Below are positions 1-7,383 of a stretch of DNA of 13,544 nucleotides, one piece after another (within the stretch, counting starts at the first letter, position 1; every line of letters begins with the position of its first letter). The stretch is from assembly GCA_002421565.1 (NCBI GenBank), contig DIKC01000056.1, positions 1-13,544 on the forward strand. Direction: 5' to 3'. The notes beneath the pieces are model-generated. The model had not been told where the DNA came from and searched no databases. It saw only the letters and a program-made list of their open reading frames with translations. The stretch is from Desulfobulbaceae bacterium UBA5628. Its GTDB lineage: Bacteria > Desulfobacterota > Desulfobulbia > Desulfobulbales > Desulfurivibrionaceae. Made by a program: the position numbers and the translations under genes.

Positions 1-135
1 CTGGAGCGGGGCGCCACCCTGGGCGAAGTGGTGCGGGCCCTCAATTCGGTGGGGGTCGCCCCCCGCGAACTGATCGCCATCTTCCAGAGCATCAAGGCTT
101 CCGGCGCCCTGAGCGCGGAACTGGAAATTATCTAA
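1..135 (+). CDS. flgI: Flagellar P-ring protein FlgI, C-terminal fragment
   Basis: This is the last 44 codons of a gene entering from the left edge in frame 1 and ending with TAA at 133-135. The peptide contains GVAPRELIAIFQSIKASGAL and ends in ELEII, which is the typical C-terminus of FlgI. FlgI forms the P ring around the flagellar rod in the peptidoglycan layer and is exported to the periplasm by Sec. Its presence implies a Gram-negative envelope. The N-terminus and signal peptide lie outside the window, so integrity upstream cannot be judged. The flgJ reading frame starts about 26 bases downstream, which fits one operon. Recognition rests on this characteristic tail only. Confidence 0.9.
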   Translation: MERGATLGEVVRALNSVGVAPRELIAIFQSIKASGALSAELEII

Positions 136-161
136 ACTCGAGCAAAGGCAAGGAGATGGTC

Positions 162-473
162 ATGGAAATGCGGATCGGAAATCAACCGGCAACATTAAAG
201 CCGACCGGGCAATCGGCCGATATGAATAAAAACGGCAAACTCCGCAAGGCATGCGCCGAATTCGAATCCATCATCCTGGAAAAATTTTTGACCATGGCCC
301 GTGAAAGCGTGCCCAAGAGCGGTCTGCTGGACGGCGGCTTTGCCGAGGACATGTTCCGGTCCATGCATGACCAGGAAATGTCCAGGCAGATGAGCCGGGA
401 GGCGGGCATGGGTTTCGGCGAGATGCTTTATCGCCAGATCAGCGCCCAGTATCCCGGCGCGGCAGCCCGTTAA
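162..473 (+). CDS. flgJ: Rod-binding protein FlgJ (muramidase-less short form)
   Basis: This 103-residue protein matches the N-terminal rod-binding domain of FlgJ. The core is LRKACAEFESIILEKFL followed by the methionine-rich segment DMFRSMHDQEMSRQMS and a glycine turn before GEMLYRQI. The C-terminal peptidoglycan hydrolase domain of enteric FlgJ (about 310 residues in total) is absent, as is common outside gamma- and betaproteobacteria, so rod penetration of the wall presumably uses a separate enzyme. Three in-frame ATGs lie at 156, 162 and 168. The AGGAG at 151-155 abuts the first but sits 6 bases before the second, so 162 is preferred. The gene lies between flgI and flgN in the same orientation. 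The family call is firm; the exact start is a judgement. Confidence 0.88.
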   Translation: MEMRIGNQPATLKPTGQSADMNKNGKLRKACAEFESIILEKFLTMARESVPKSGLLDGGFAEDMFRSMHDQEMSRQMSREAGMGFGEMLYRQISAQYPGAAAR

Positions 474-504
474 GCCTGGTAACCAGGAACGAGAGGAAAC
501 CACC

Positions 505-1020
505 ATGCGGCAAAAAATACCCACCGGCATTTTTGAGATGCTGGACAAGGACATCGAGCTCTCCCGCGAACTGCTGACCCTGCTGGCCGAAGAGCAGGCG
601 GCGATCGTGGCCATGGATATGAACCGGCTGATGACCCTTGGCCGCCACAAGAGTGAGCGGATGGAACGGCTTCAGGAACTGGACGAGACCCTGCGCCAGG
701 CAGTGGAACAGCTTACCGGCAAACCGTCGGAAAAGGCGGTGCGGCTGCTCGATCTGGCCGATCTGGCCGAGGGCGAGGAGAAGCAGCGGATTCATGTCAT
801 GCGGCGGCAACTGGTGGATTTGCGCCAGCAGATCGCGGGCAAAAACGTGATTAATCGGCAGTTCATCCGGGATACCCAGCGTCATTTGCAGGAGGCCATT
901 TCCCTGATCACCACCGCTAGCGCCACGGAACAGCAGCAAAATTACGGCAAACCGGGTCGGCCGGGCCAGATGGGCCGCCGGAACAGCGGTGGGCCGAGTT
1001 TGATCAGTCGGGAGGTCTAA
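505..1020 (+). CDS. flgN: Flagellar export chaperone FlgN
   Basis: This 171-residue, charged and largely helical protein occupies the FlgN position directly before flgK and flgL. FlgN family members are cytosolic chaperones that bind the C-termini of FlgK and FlgL and escort them to the flagellar type III export gate. The sequence shows long amphipathic helices with heptad-like spacing (LSRELLTLLAEEQAAIVAMD, MERLQELDETLRQAVEQL) and then a glycine/proline/arginine-rich disordered tail after about residue 145. It is a little longer than enteric FlgN (about 140 residues). The ATG at 505 has GAGAGGAAA at 491-499 as its ribosome binding site. The stop codon overlaps the flgK ribosome binding region, so the two genes are probably translationally coupled. 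Primary sequence is weakly conserved in this family, so position counts for much of the call. Confidence 0.85.
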   Translation: MRQKIPTGIFEMLDKDIELSRELLTLLAEEQAAIVAMDMNRLMTLGRHKSERMERLQELDETLRQAVEQLTGKPSEKAVRLLDLADLAEGEEKQRIHVMRRQLVDLRQQIAGKNVINRQFIRDTQRHLQEAISLITTASATEQQQNYGKPGRPGQMGRRNSGGPSLISREV

Positions 1021-1023
1021 ACC

Positions 1024-3555
1024 ATGTCCGGCATCGGTCATGTTCTTAGTGTCGCGAAAGAGGCCTTGATGGCGCACCAGTTGTCCATCCAGGTGACCGG
1101 CCACAACGTGGCCAACGTCGATACCCCTGGGTACACCCGCCAGAGCCTGAGCCTCAAGGCCAACCCGGCCACTCCGGTCGGGGCCGGCCAATTGGGCGGT
1201 GGGGTGCGGGGCGACGAGATTTCCCGGCATTACGACAAGTTCATGATCGAGAGATTGGCCGAGCAATCTTCCCTGCTCGGCAATCTGGCGGCCCAGCAGC
1301 AGGCGATGCGGGTGGTGGAGCCGATCTTCAACGAGACCAAGGGACTGGCCTTGAACGATCTTCTCAACCAGTTCTGGAATTCCTGGCAGGAGTTGAGCGA
1401 CAATCCGGAAACCCTGGCCTCCCGCCAGAATGTGGTGCAAAGCGGGCAGTTGCTGGTGGATCAGTTCGCGATCATGAGCAACGAGATCATCCGGGCCCGC
1501 CACGATATCGGGGTCAATCTCGACACCGGCATCCAGGATGTCAACTCGATCACCCAGCGGATCGCGGCCCTCAATGTGCGGATCGCCACCGCCGAATCCT
1601 CCAAGGCCCAGGCCAACGACCTCCGCGACCAGCGGGATAACCTGGTGCAGGAGCTTTCCGGGTTGCTCGACATCACCTATTTCGAGAACAAGAACGGCAA
1701 CTACACGGTGCTCATGGCCGACGGCCACTCCCTGGTGGAGATTGACCAGTACTGGAAGGTGGACTGGTCCGATGGCCAGTTGTTGTGGTCCAACACCAGT
1801 CCCAGCGGCGAGGCGACCACTACCCGCTCCATCGGGGCCGGGGCTGAGCTGGGCGGCAAGGTGGGCGGCTGGATGGAGGTCTATAACGAACTGGCAGCCG
1901 GCAATCCCAACAACTACTCCGGCCGGCTCGATGCCCTGGCCAACGCCATTATCCGCGAGGTGAACCAGCTCCACAGCCAGGGTTCCGGGGCGGTGCGTTT
2001 CTCCGATGAATTGATCGGAGCGGAACTGGCCTCGCCCACCCTGGTGACCACCGGCCTGCTCGATGTCAGCAGTTCTTCCAAGGGCATTCCGGCCGGAATC
2101 ATGAGCATCAACGGCCTGAAGGTCGGGGAGATCAAGAGCGGCGCAATCACCGAGGGTTTGGCAATGGCCAAGGCCGCCAACGCGGTGACCGCGATCAACA
2201 AGATCGAGGCCGGGGTCGAGGCCCGCCTGACCACCCAGGTGGCGGGAACGGCGGTGGATGTCACCAATCTGGCCGATGGCGACACCCTGAGCTTTACCGT
2301 CAACGGAGTGACGGTCGATTATACGGTTGATATTGACGGAACCGCGCCCGACGACGATGATCCGGCAAATTTTGCCGCCAGCCTGGCGGCTGCGACCAAT
2401 GCCGCTCTGGCCGCGCATAATGGTGATAACGCCAATCTGCCGCCGAAACTAAATATCGAGGCAGTGGTCGGCGACGGCACCAACGGCGGGGCGCTGAATT
2501 CAATCATCTTCCGCAATACCCAGGCCGGCGACGAAACCGCGATCATCATCGACGATTTGGATGGTAATTTTACCGGCGGTGCCACCACTGCTTCCCTTGG
2601 CTTCGAGACCATCAAGGGCAACAGCTACAAGGCCGATGCCAGCCACAATACCGGCGAAATCACCATCTTTTCCGCCGCCTCTTTTACGATGACGGCCGGA
2701 GTGGACGACACCTACCTGATCCAGCTCGGCTTGACCAATATCGCCGGGGATACCCCTGGTGACGGCCGGTTCACCGCCGAAGCTTCCTCCAGCGATCCGC
2801 TTATGATCTTGGGCGGCTATCAGTACGGAGATCAATTAAATGTCGATGACGGCAGTTTCGATCTCTGGATATACAACGCCGACGGATCCCTTGCCTTGGC
2901 CCAGCCGGTTAATGTGTCCATGGAGCGGGTTTACACCCTCCAGGACGCGGCCGATGCGATCAACAACGCGGTGGCCAATGCCGGTGGGATTACCGGCTCT
3001 ACCTCCTGGGTGCAGGCAACGGTGGTCAACAACCGGATCAGGCTTGAACCCCAGGGCGGCCGCGAGTTCGCCTTTGCCAACGATACTTCCAATTTTCTCC
3101 AAGTCGCCGGTCTCAACACCTTTTTCAGCGGCCACAACGCCGGCACCATCACGATCAACAGCATGGTGGCCAAGGAGCTCAACTATCTGGCCGCCGGTCA
3201 GGTTGGGGAAAACGGCCAGATTTACACCGGCGACAACACCAACGCTCTGGCGATCACCGGCCTCCAGCAGAAGGACAGTGTCAGTTTCGTGGGCGGCAAG
3301 GTCAATTCGCTCAACGGTTTTTACAACGCCCTGATCGGCGATATCGGCAACCGGGGCCGGACCGTGGATCGCAGCGTCGAGTTCAACACCCTGATCTTCA
3401 ATCAGATGAGCGAGATGCGGGATTCCGTGTCCGGGGTCAACCTGGATGAGGAAATGGCCAATCTGATCAAGTTCCAGCACGCCTACACGGCGGCGGCCAG
3501 GCTGATTTCCAAGGCCGATGAAATGCTGGTCACTTTGCTTGACACGGTGCGATAG
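1024..3555 (+). CDS. flgK: Flagellar hook-associated protein 1, FlgK (enlarged)
   Basis: FlgK is the first hook-filament junction protein; it is exported through the flagellar channel and polymerises on the hook tip. The N-terminus carries the rod/hook family motif HNVANVDTPGYTRQ at residues 27-40. The C-terminal coiled-coil segment (NLDEEMANLIKFQHAYTAAA, from residue 806) is the matching D0 helix. At 843 residues it is far longer than the roughly 550 of enteric FlgK. The extra length lies in the middle: from about residue 405 to 590 there is a glycine/aspartate-rich insert with the motifs NGGALNSIIF, AGDETAIII and DASHNTGEITIF, which are related to segments of the neighbouring FlgL. A second segment with FAFANDTSNFLQVAGL also has a FlgL counterpart. 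GGAGGT at 1011-1016 lies 7 bases before the ATG, inside the end of flgN. Confidence 0.97.
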   Translation: MSGIGHVLSVAKEALMAHQLSIQVTGHNVANVDTPGYTRQSLSLKANPATPVGAGQLGGGVRGDEISRHYDKFMIERLAEQSSLLGNLAAQQQAMRVVEPIFNETKGLALNDLLNQFWNSWQELSDNPETLASRQNVVQSGQLLVDQFAIMSNEIIRARHDIGVNLDTGIQDVNSITQRIAALNVRIATAESSKAQANDLRDQRDNLVQELSGLLDITYFENKNGNYTVLMADGHSLVEIDQYWKVDWSDGQLLWSNTSPSGEATTTRSIGAGAELGGKVGGWMEVYNELAAGNPNNYSGRLDALANAIIREVNQLHSQGSGAVRFSDELIGAELASPTLVTTGLLDVSSSSKGIPAGIMSINGLKVGEIKSGAITEGLAMAKAANAVTAINKIEAGVEARLTTQVAGTAVDVTNLADGDTLSFTVNGVTVDYTVDIDGTAPDDDDPANFAASLAAATNAALAAHNGDNANLPPKLNIEAVVGDGTNGGALNSIIFRNTQAGDETAIIIDDLDGNFTGGATTASLGFETIKGNSYKADASHNTGEITIFSAASFTMTAGVDDTYLIQLGLTNIAGDTPGDGRFTAEASSSDPLMILGGYQYGDQLNVDDGSFDLWIYNADGSLALAQPVNVSMERVYTLQDAADAINNAVANAGGITGSTSWVQATVVNNRIRLEPQGGREFAFANDTSNFLQVAGLNTFFSGHNAGTITINSMVAKELNYLAAGQVGENGQIYTGDNTNALAITGLQQKDSVSFVGGKVNSLNGFYNALIGDIGNRGRTVDRSVEFNTLIFNQMSEMRDSVSGVNLDEEMANLIKFQHAYTAAARLISKADEMLVTLLDTVR
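2236..2790 (+). repeat. Hypervariable module in FlgK related to the FlgL modules
   Basis: FlgK residues about 405-589 show the same order of motifs as the FlgL repeats: a short beta-rich NG motif (FTVNGVTVDY), an NGG...S(I/V) segment (GTNGGALNSIIFRNTQAGDE), a DA(S/T)HNTG(E/Q)I box at residue 538, and a LGL...GD..GDGR tail. Similarity is at the protein level and is diverged at the DNA level. It probably forms a surface-exposed domain on the junction ring. Boundaries are approximate. Confidence 0.6.
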
Positions 3556-3566
3556 GAGGCAGGGCC

Positions 3567-6500
3567 ATGCGGGTAACCATGCAATCCCTCTATAGGAACA
3601 TTTTGGTCAATCTGAACCGGAACAATAACGATATGAACCGGATCAACGGCCAGATTTCTTCGGGCAAGCTGATGTCCAAGATCTCCGACAATCCGGTCAA
3701 TCTGGTCAATGCCCTGGGACTGCGCACCAACCTGTCGCAACTGGCGCAGTATCAAAAGAACCTCAAGTACGGCACCACCGTGATCAACTCCTCGGAAACC
3801 GCCCTGACCCAGATGAAGGAATTGACCATGCGGGCCAAGACCCTGGCGATCCAGCAGGCCAACGCCCCCATGACCCCGGAGAACCGGGCCAACGCCGCCG
3901 AAGAAGTGCGCCACCTTTGGGAGCAGGCGGTCATCTTGGCCAACTCCTCGGTCAACGGCAAGTTTATCTTCGGCGGCTTCCGCACCACCGGCTACACCGA
4001 GGCGGAACCCGCCCCCTTTGTTCAGGGAGCCCGGGACGGTTATTTCGTCAACGGGGCTGAGCCGGATCGTTTGCAGGGCAAACTGACCGGTACCGTCGAC
4101 AACACCCAGGATCTGGCGGCCGGTGATCTGTTGATCAACGGTGAGGATATCGGGGTGGTGGTATTGACCGGCGGGCTTACCGAAGGTCTGAATATGGGCG
4201 GGGCCGCCAATCTGAAAACTGCGATCAACGCCAAGACCGCCGATACCGGGGTCAGCGCCAGCCTGACCACCTTGCATGCCGGAGCGGCCGCCACCGCAGG
4301 CAACAACAGTGTTTTCTTCTATCTTAACGGCGTGTCGGTAAGTTACAGCACCACGGCTGGCACGCCAACCGATGCCGCTGATGATGCGGTTGCCGCTATC
4401 AACAGTGTCAGCGAGTTGACCGGGGTAACGGCAGTACGAGGGACTGGCGCTAACGGTGGTGTTGACGACTCCGTGGTACTTTACAATACCTTGGCGGGCG
4501 ATGAATCAGATATCGCCATTTCAGGCTACACAGAAGCTGGTCCTGGTACCACAGGCATAGGGAATGTGGTTCAGTCTGTCGACGCCACCCACAATACCGG
4601 CCAAATCTCCTTCTCCGGCACCAGCGCCTTTGAGATCACCACCAGTGGCGCTACCAGCAACCCGCCCGACGATGATATTCTAACTTTGATCGGGCTGGGT
4701 GGCGGCGATAAGGGTTTTGCCGATGTGGCTGGTGACGGAGTGTTGCGTTATGGGGCGTCGTTGGCGGCCAATGATTTTTTGATCAACGGTACCCAGGTAA
4801 CCACTGCCAGTGACGGAATTTCATCCATTTATGCCGACGCCTCGGCCGCTGCCAAGGCCGCAGCGATCAATGACGGCAATTATGGGGTCACCGCTGAGGT
4901 TGAATCGGCGTGGCGGCTGGCGGCGGCAGCCGTGGAAGCGGGTAGCGAACAGAAGCGGTTGACCGGCACGGTCGGCAGTAATGGTATTGCCGATACCGAT
5001 TTGGAAATTAACGGTAACAACATCGGTCCGGTAACACTTAATGGCGGTCTCACCGCTGGTCTGAATATGGCTGGGGCCGCCAATCTGAAAGCGGCGATCA
5101 ACGGCGTCAGCAATCTTTCCGGGGTAACCGCCAACCTTACCACCCTTTATGCCGGCAGTACCGCCACCACCGGTGGTACCGCCAATGTCGAATTTACCCT
5201 CAACGGCACCACGATCAAGCTTAACGCCAACGGGGTCACCCCGGAAGAGATTGCCAAACAGGTGGTGAGCGCCATCAACGCCCAGAGCGAACTGACCGGG
5301 GTGACGGCGGTGCGGGGGACCGGCAACAACGGCGGAGTAGTGGACTCCATCGTCCTCAAAAACACCTTGGCTGGTGATGAAACACAGATTGTTATTGCCG
5401 GTATTGACGCAGCCGAAAGTCTCCGCACGGGGCTTCCTGTGTCAGACGTCACAGCGGTTACAACCTATGCCGATGCCACTCACAATACCGGCCAGATCAC
5501 CTTTGCCTCTGAGTCGGCGTTCACCCTCTTCAGTCCCAATAATGATAACGACGATATTCTCAAGGAATTGGGTCTGGCCGGCGGTGAGCAAGCCACCGGA
5601 ATTACCGGTGACGTGGCGGATGACGGACGCCTGGAATACGGCTCTGCCCCTGCTTACCTCAATCGGGACGACCTGATGATCAACGGGGTGGCGATTTTTG
5701 ACAAGGCCACCGCGATTTCCGGCAGCGATGCCACCAATGCCCTGCTCAAGGCGATCAATGCCAAGCAGGATGAGACCGGAGTGGTGGCCAGCCGCGATAA
5801 TGGCGGGCGGCTGATTATCTCGGCCCTGGATGGTCGTAATATTCAGGTGCAGACCTCTGCCTTGGGCGAGAAAGTGACCCGGCTTACCGGCGCCGAGGAT
5901 GGCAACGGCAAGGCGGCGGCCGGCAATCAGGTTTATTTTGGCTCGGTGCGGCTTTGGTCTGACCAGCCGTTCAAGTTGGAAAGCGGCCTGGCGGCTACCA
6001 CCGGCGGCGATACCGAAACCGGCTTTACCGCCTTGGGACTGGCCGGAGGCTCGACGGCCACCGGCGAAACCGGCGATGTGGCCGGGGACGGGATTATTCA
6101 AGTAACCACCATTCATCGCGACAACGAATATGTTCGTTACGCCGGGGATCGGGATAATGACATCAGCTTCAAGGTCGGCGCCCAGAGCACCATCGAGGTC
6201 AGCAAGAACGGTTATGATGCGGTTTTTGAGACCGGGGTATTTTCGATCTTGAAGGAGCTTGAGGAGTTTTTGCAGGGAGATAATTTCCGCACCGCCACCG
6301 GCGCGGCGCAGGCCAGTAATCCCTCGGCCACCATCGCCAGCGGCGACACCGGCCTGGAGCGGGCTGATTTGGTCACGGCCGGTTCCTTCACTGTGACCAT
6401 GACCGACCACAGCACCAGCCCGGCCAAGGATTTCTTTGCCACCACCATTCAGATCGATCCGGAAAACGATACGCTGGAAGATATTGCCCAGCGGTTGAAC

Positions 6501-6920
6501 GGCATTCCCGGCCTCAAGGCATCCTGGGACGACAGCGGTTATCTCAAGCTGGAAGCCCGCGACCAGGAACGCTACAGCTTTGCTTTAACCAATGACAGCA
6601 GCAATTTCCTCAATGCCGCCGGCCTGGAGTTCGATAATCTTCAAGTCAGCGCCCTTGGTAAGTCGATCGCGGATCTGGACGGATTATTGCAAGGCCTGAC
6701 CAATCAGATTTCCGACTTCGGCGCCCGGGCCAACCGGATCGAGATTCAGACCAATATCTATATGAATTTGGAAATCTCCACGGCGGAGAATCTTTCCGAA
6801 CTGGAAGATACCGACTTGATCCAGGCGCTCATGGAGTTGCAGGCCAAGGAGGTTGCTTACCAGGCATCCCTTAATGCTGCCGCCAAAACCATGAAGATGA
6901 GTTTGTTGGATTATCTGTAA
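3567..6920 (+). CDS. flgL: Flagellar hook-associated protein 3, FlgL (giant form)
   Basis: FlgL is the second junction protein, linking FlgK to the flagellin filament. The N-terminal flagellin-like helix is clear (MRVTMQSLYRNILVNLNRNN, then NGQISSGKLMSKISDNPVN). The C-terminal helix has the typical LMELQAKEVAYQASLNAAAK at residues 1088-1107. The family is usually 300-500 residues; this protein has 1117. The extra sequence from about residue 173 to 845 consists of tandem beta-rich modules with flagellin-IN-like boxes DLLINGEDIG (187), DFLINGTQV (403), DLEINGNNIG (478) and DLMINGVAIF (702). AGGAGG at 3554-3559 overlaps the flgK stop and is 7 bases before the ATG. It is a single uninterrupted frame with no sign of decay. 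Cysteine is absent, which is usual for exported axial proteins. Confidence 0.96.
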   Translation: MRVTMQSLYRNILVNLNRNNNDMNRINGQISSGKLMSKISDNPVNLVNALGLRTNLSQLAQYQKNLKYGTTVINSSETALTQMKELTMRAKTLAIQQANAPMTPENRANAAEEVRHLWEQAVILANSSVNGKFIFGGFRTTGYTEAEPAPFVQGARDGYFVNGAEPDRLQGKLTGTVDNTQDLAAGDLLINGEDIGVVVLTGGLTEGLNMGGAANLKTAINAKTADTGVSASLTTLHAGAAATAGNNSVFFYLNGVSVSYSTTAGTPTDAADDAVAAINSVSELTGVTAVRGTGANGGVDDSVVLYNTLAGDESDIAISGYTEAGPGTTGIGNVVQSVDATHNTGQISFSGTSAFEITTSGATSNPPDDDILTLIGLGGGDKGFADVAGDGVLRYGASLAANDFLINGTQVTTASDGISSIYADASAAAKAAAINDGNYGVTAEVESAWRLAAAAVEAGSEQKRLTGTVGSNGIADTDLEINGNNIGPVTLNGGLTAGLNMAGAANLKAAINGVSNLSGVTANLTTLYAGSTATTGGTANVEFTLNGTTIKLNANGVTPEEIAKQVVSAINAQSELTGVTAVRGTGNNGGVVDSIVLKNTLAGDETQIVIAGIDAAESLRTGLPVSDVTAVTTYADATHNTGQITFASESAFTLFSPNNDNDDILKELGLAGGEQATGITGDVADDGRLEYGSAPAYLNRDDLMINGVAIFDKATAISGSDATNALLKAINAKQDETGVVASRDNGGRLIISALDGRNIQVQTSALGEKVTRLTGAEDGNGKAAAGNQVYFGSVRLWSDQPFKLESGLAATTGGDTETGFTALGLAGGSTATGETGDVAGDGIIQVTTIHRDNEYVRYAGDRDNDISFKVGAQSTIEVSKNGYDAVFETGVFSILKELEEFLQGDNFRTATGAAQASNPSATIASGDTGLERADLVTAGSFTVTMTDHSTSPAKDFFATTIQIDPENDTLEDIAQRLNGIPGLKASWDDSGYLKLEARDQERYSFALTNDSSNFLNAAGLEFDNLQVSALGKSIADLDGLLQGLTNQISDFGARANRIEIQTNIYMNLEISTAENLSELEDTDLIQALMELQAKEVAYQASLNAAAKTMKMSLLDYL
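4083..4826 (+). repeat. FlgL hypervariable module, copy 1
   Basis: Residues about 173-420 of FlgL. Landmarks in order: LTGTVD (173), DLLINGEDIG (187), LNMGGAANLK, ELTGVTAVRGTGANGG (283), DATHNTGQISF (339) and DFLINGTQV (403). The same landmarks recur in copy 2 at an offset of 291-299 residues. Part of the DNA (about 4290-4560) uses more A/T-ending codons than its surroundings. Confidence 0.8.
4959..5732 (+). repeat. FlgL hypervariable module, copy 2
   Basis: Residues about 465-722 of FlgL. Landmarks: LTGTVG (465), DLEINGNNIG (478), LNMAGAANLK, ELTGVTAVRGTGNNGG (575), DATHNTGQITF (636) and DLMINGVAIF (702). By my count 42 of 46 bases are identical between 5058-5103 and 4185-4230 of copy 1. 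The ELTGVTAVRGTG box is identical in protein but differs at many third codon positions. Confidence 0.8.
5883..6102 (+). repeat. FlgL hypervariable module, partial third copy
   Basis: Residues about 773-845 of FlgL. The segment starts with LTGAEDG and ends with LGLAGGSTATGETGDVAGDG. That ending closely matches LGLAGGEQATGITGDVADDG at the end of the HNTG-containing part of copy 2. The central NG and ELTGVTAVRGTG parts are missing, so this is a truncated or fused copy. Similarity was judged by eye. Confidence 0.55.
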
Positions 6921-6923
6921 AAA

Positions 6924-6939
6924 CGGCATGCGCCTTGCA
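6924..6939 (+). promoter_or_regulatory. Sigma54-type promoter (-24/-12) for csrA-fliW
   Basis: The sequence CGGCATGCGCCTTGCA fits the RpoN consensus TGGCACG-N4-TTGCW. It has GG at 6925-6926 and GC at 6937-6938, exactly 10 bases apart, a full TTGCA -12 box and two mismatches in the -24 box. It begins 4 bases after the flgL stop, and a start near 6950 would give a leader of about 77 bases ahead of csrA. Sigma54 is the usual mid-class flagellar sigma factor in many proteobacteria. No activator site was identified. Confidence 0.6.
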
Positions 6940-6972
6940 TTATAAATCCGGCACAGGCAGTAACTGCCGGTC

Positions 6973-6998
6973 GCGGCGCTCCAGGGAAGGAGCGCCGC
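6973..6998 (+). promoter_or_regulatory. Hairpin in the csrA leader with CARGGA in the loop
   Basis: A perfect 10-bp inverted repeat, GCGGCGCTCC / GGAGCGCCGC, with loop AGGGAA at 6983-6988. The loop and closing base give CAGGGA (6982-6987), an exact match to the CARGGA core of CsrA sites. No T tract follows, so it is not an intrinsic terminator. It lies 13 bases upstream of the csrA ribosome binding site (AGGAGGG, 7012-7018). Autoregulation by CsrA is an inference. A second small repeat, GGCAG/CTGCC, lies at 6956-6968. Confidence 0.55.
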
Positions 6999-7026
6999 TC
7001 AACCCCGCGCCAGGAGGGCGATTAAG

Positions 7027-7278
7027 ATGTTGGTTCTTGCAAGAAAGGTAGGGGAGGCGCTGGCCATCGGCGACTCCATCATTGTCCGGGTGCTTGAGCT
7101 TAAAAACGGCCAAGTCAAGATCGGGGTGGAGGCGCCGGAAGAGGTGCCGGTTCACCGGGAAGAGATTCTTGAACGGATTCGGGCGGCCAATCGTCAGGCA
7201 GCCTTGGAGGCTCCGGCTGACCTCAGTGGCTTGGGCGATGTCTTGACGGCGAAAAAAGTCGTGAAAAAAGAGGTTTAA
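7027..7278 (+). CDS. csrA: Carbon storage / translational regulator CsrA
   Basis: CsrA is a small dimeric RNA-binding protein that binds GGA motifs in hairpin loops and represses or stabilises mRNAs. In FliW-encoding bacteria it controls flagellin translation. The protein starts [20 protein letters not shown], a canonical CsrA N-terminus. The RNA-contacting arginines R6 and R44 (in VPVHREEI) are present, as is N55, the position reported to matter for FliW binding in Bacillus subtilis. At 83 residues it is longer than enteric CsrA (61), with a C-terminal tail ending in KKVVKKEV; longer tails are a feature of FliW-partnered CsrA. The ribosome binding site AGGAGGG (7012-7018) is 8 bases before the ATG. 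It lies downstream of flgL and upstream of fliW, which suggests that readthrough from flgL and its own promoter both contribute. Confidence 0.97.
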   Translation: MLVLARKVGEALAIGDSIIVRVLELKNGQVKIGVEAPEEVPVHREEILERIRAANRQAALEAPADLSGLGDVLTAKKVVKKEV

Positions 7279-7297
7279 GGTGAAAAATCAGTTCAAG

Positions 7298-7341
7298 ATA
7301 TCCGGCCGTTTGGCCGATATTATAACCAAGGACGGATGGGA
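7298..7341 (+). promoter_or_regulatory. Structured GGA-rich spacer between csrA and fliW
   Basis: A hairpin CGGCC-GTTT-GGCCG (7303-7316), extendable by ATAT arms across one bulged base (7298-7320), is followed by three GGA motifs at 7330-7332, 7334-7336 and 7339-7341. The first is part of an exact CARGGA core (CAAGGA, 7327-7332). A fourth GGA lies in the fliW Shine-Dalgarno sequence (7373-7375). The arrangement resembles a CsrA-controlled translation initiation region, but no binding data exist here. Confidence 0.4.
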
Positions 7342-7383
7342 TCGGCTCACCCGCCTTATTATCCAATCACCAGGAGGTGACCA

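Noticed and set aside
439..2418. Open frame of 659 codons antisense to flgN and flgK
   Set aside because: It covers two well-recognised genes on the plus strand and shows histidine/glycine-rich composition with no domain, typical of antisense frames in GC-rich DNA.
6956..6998. Intrinsic terminator for flgL
   Set aside because: The stems at 6956-6968 and 6973-6998 are not followed by a T tract and lie in the csrA leader; readthrough from flgL is more likely.
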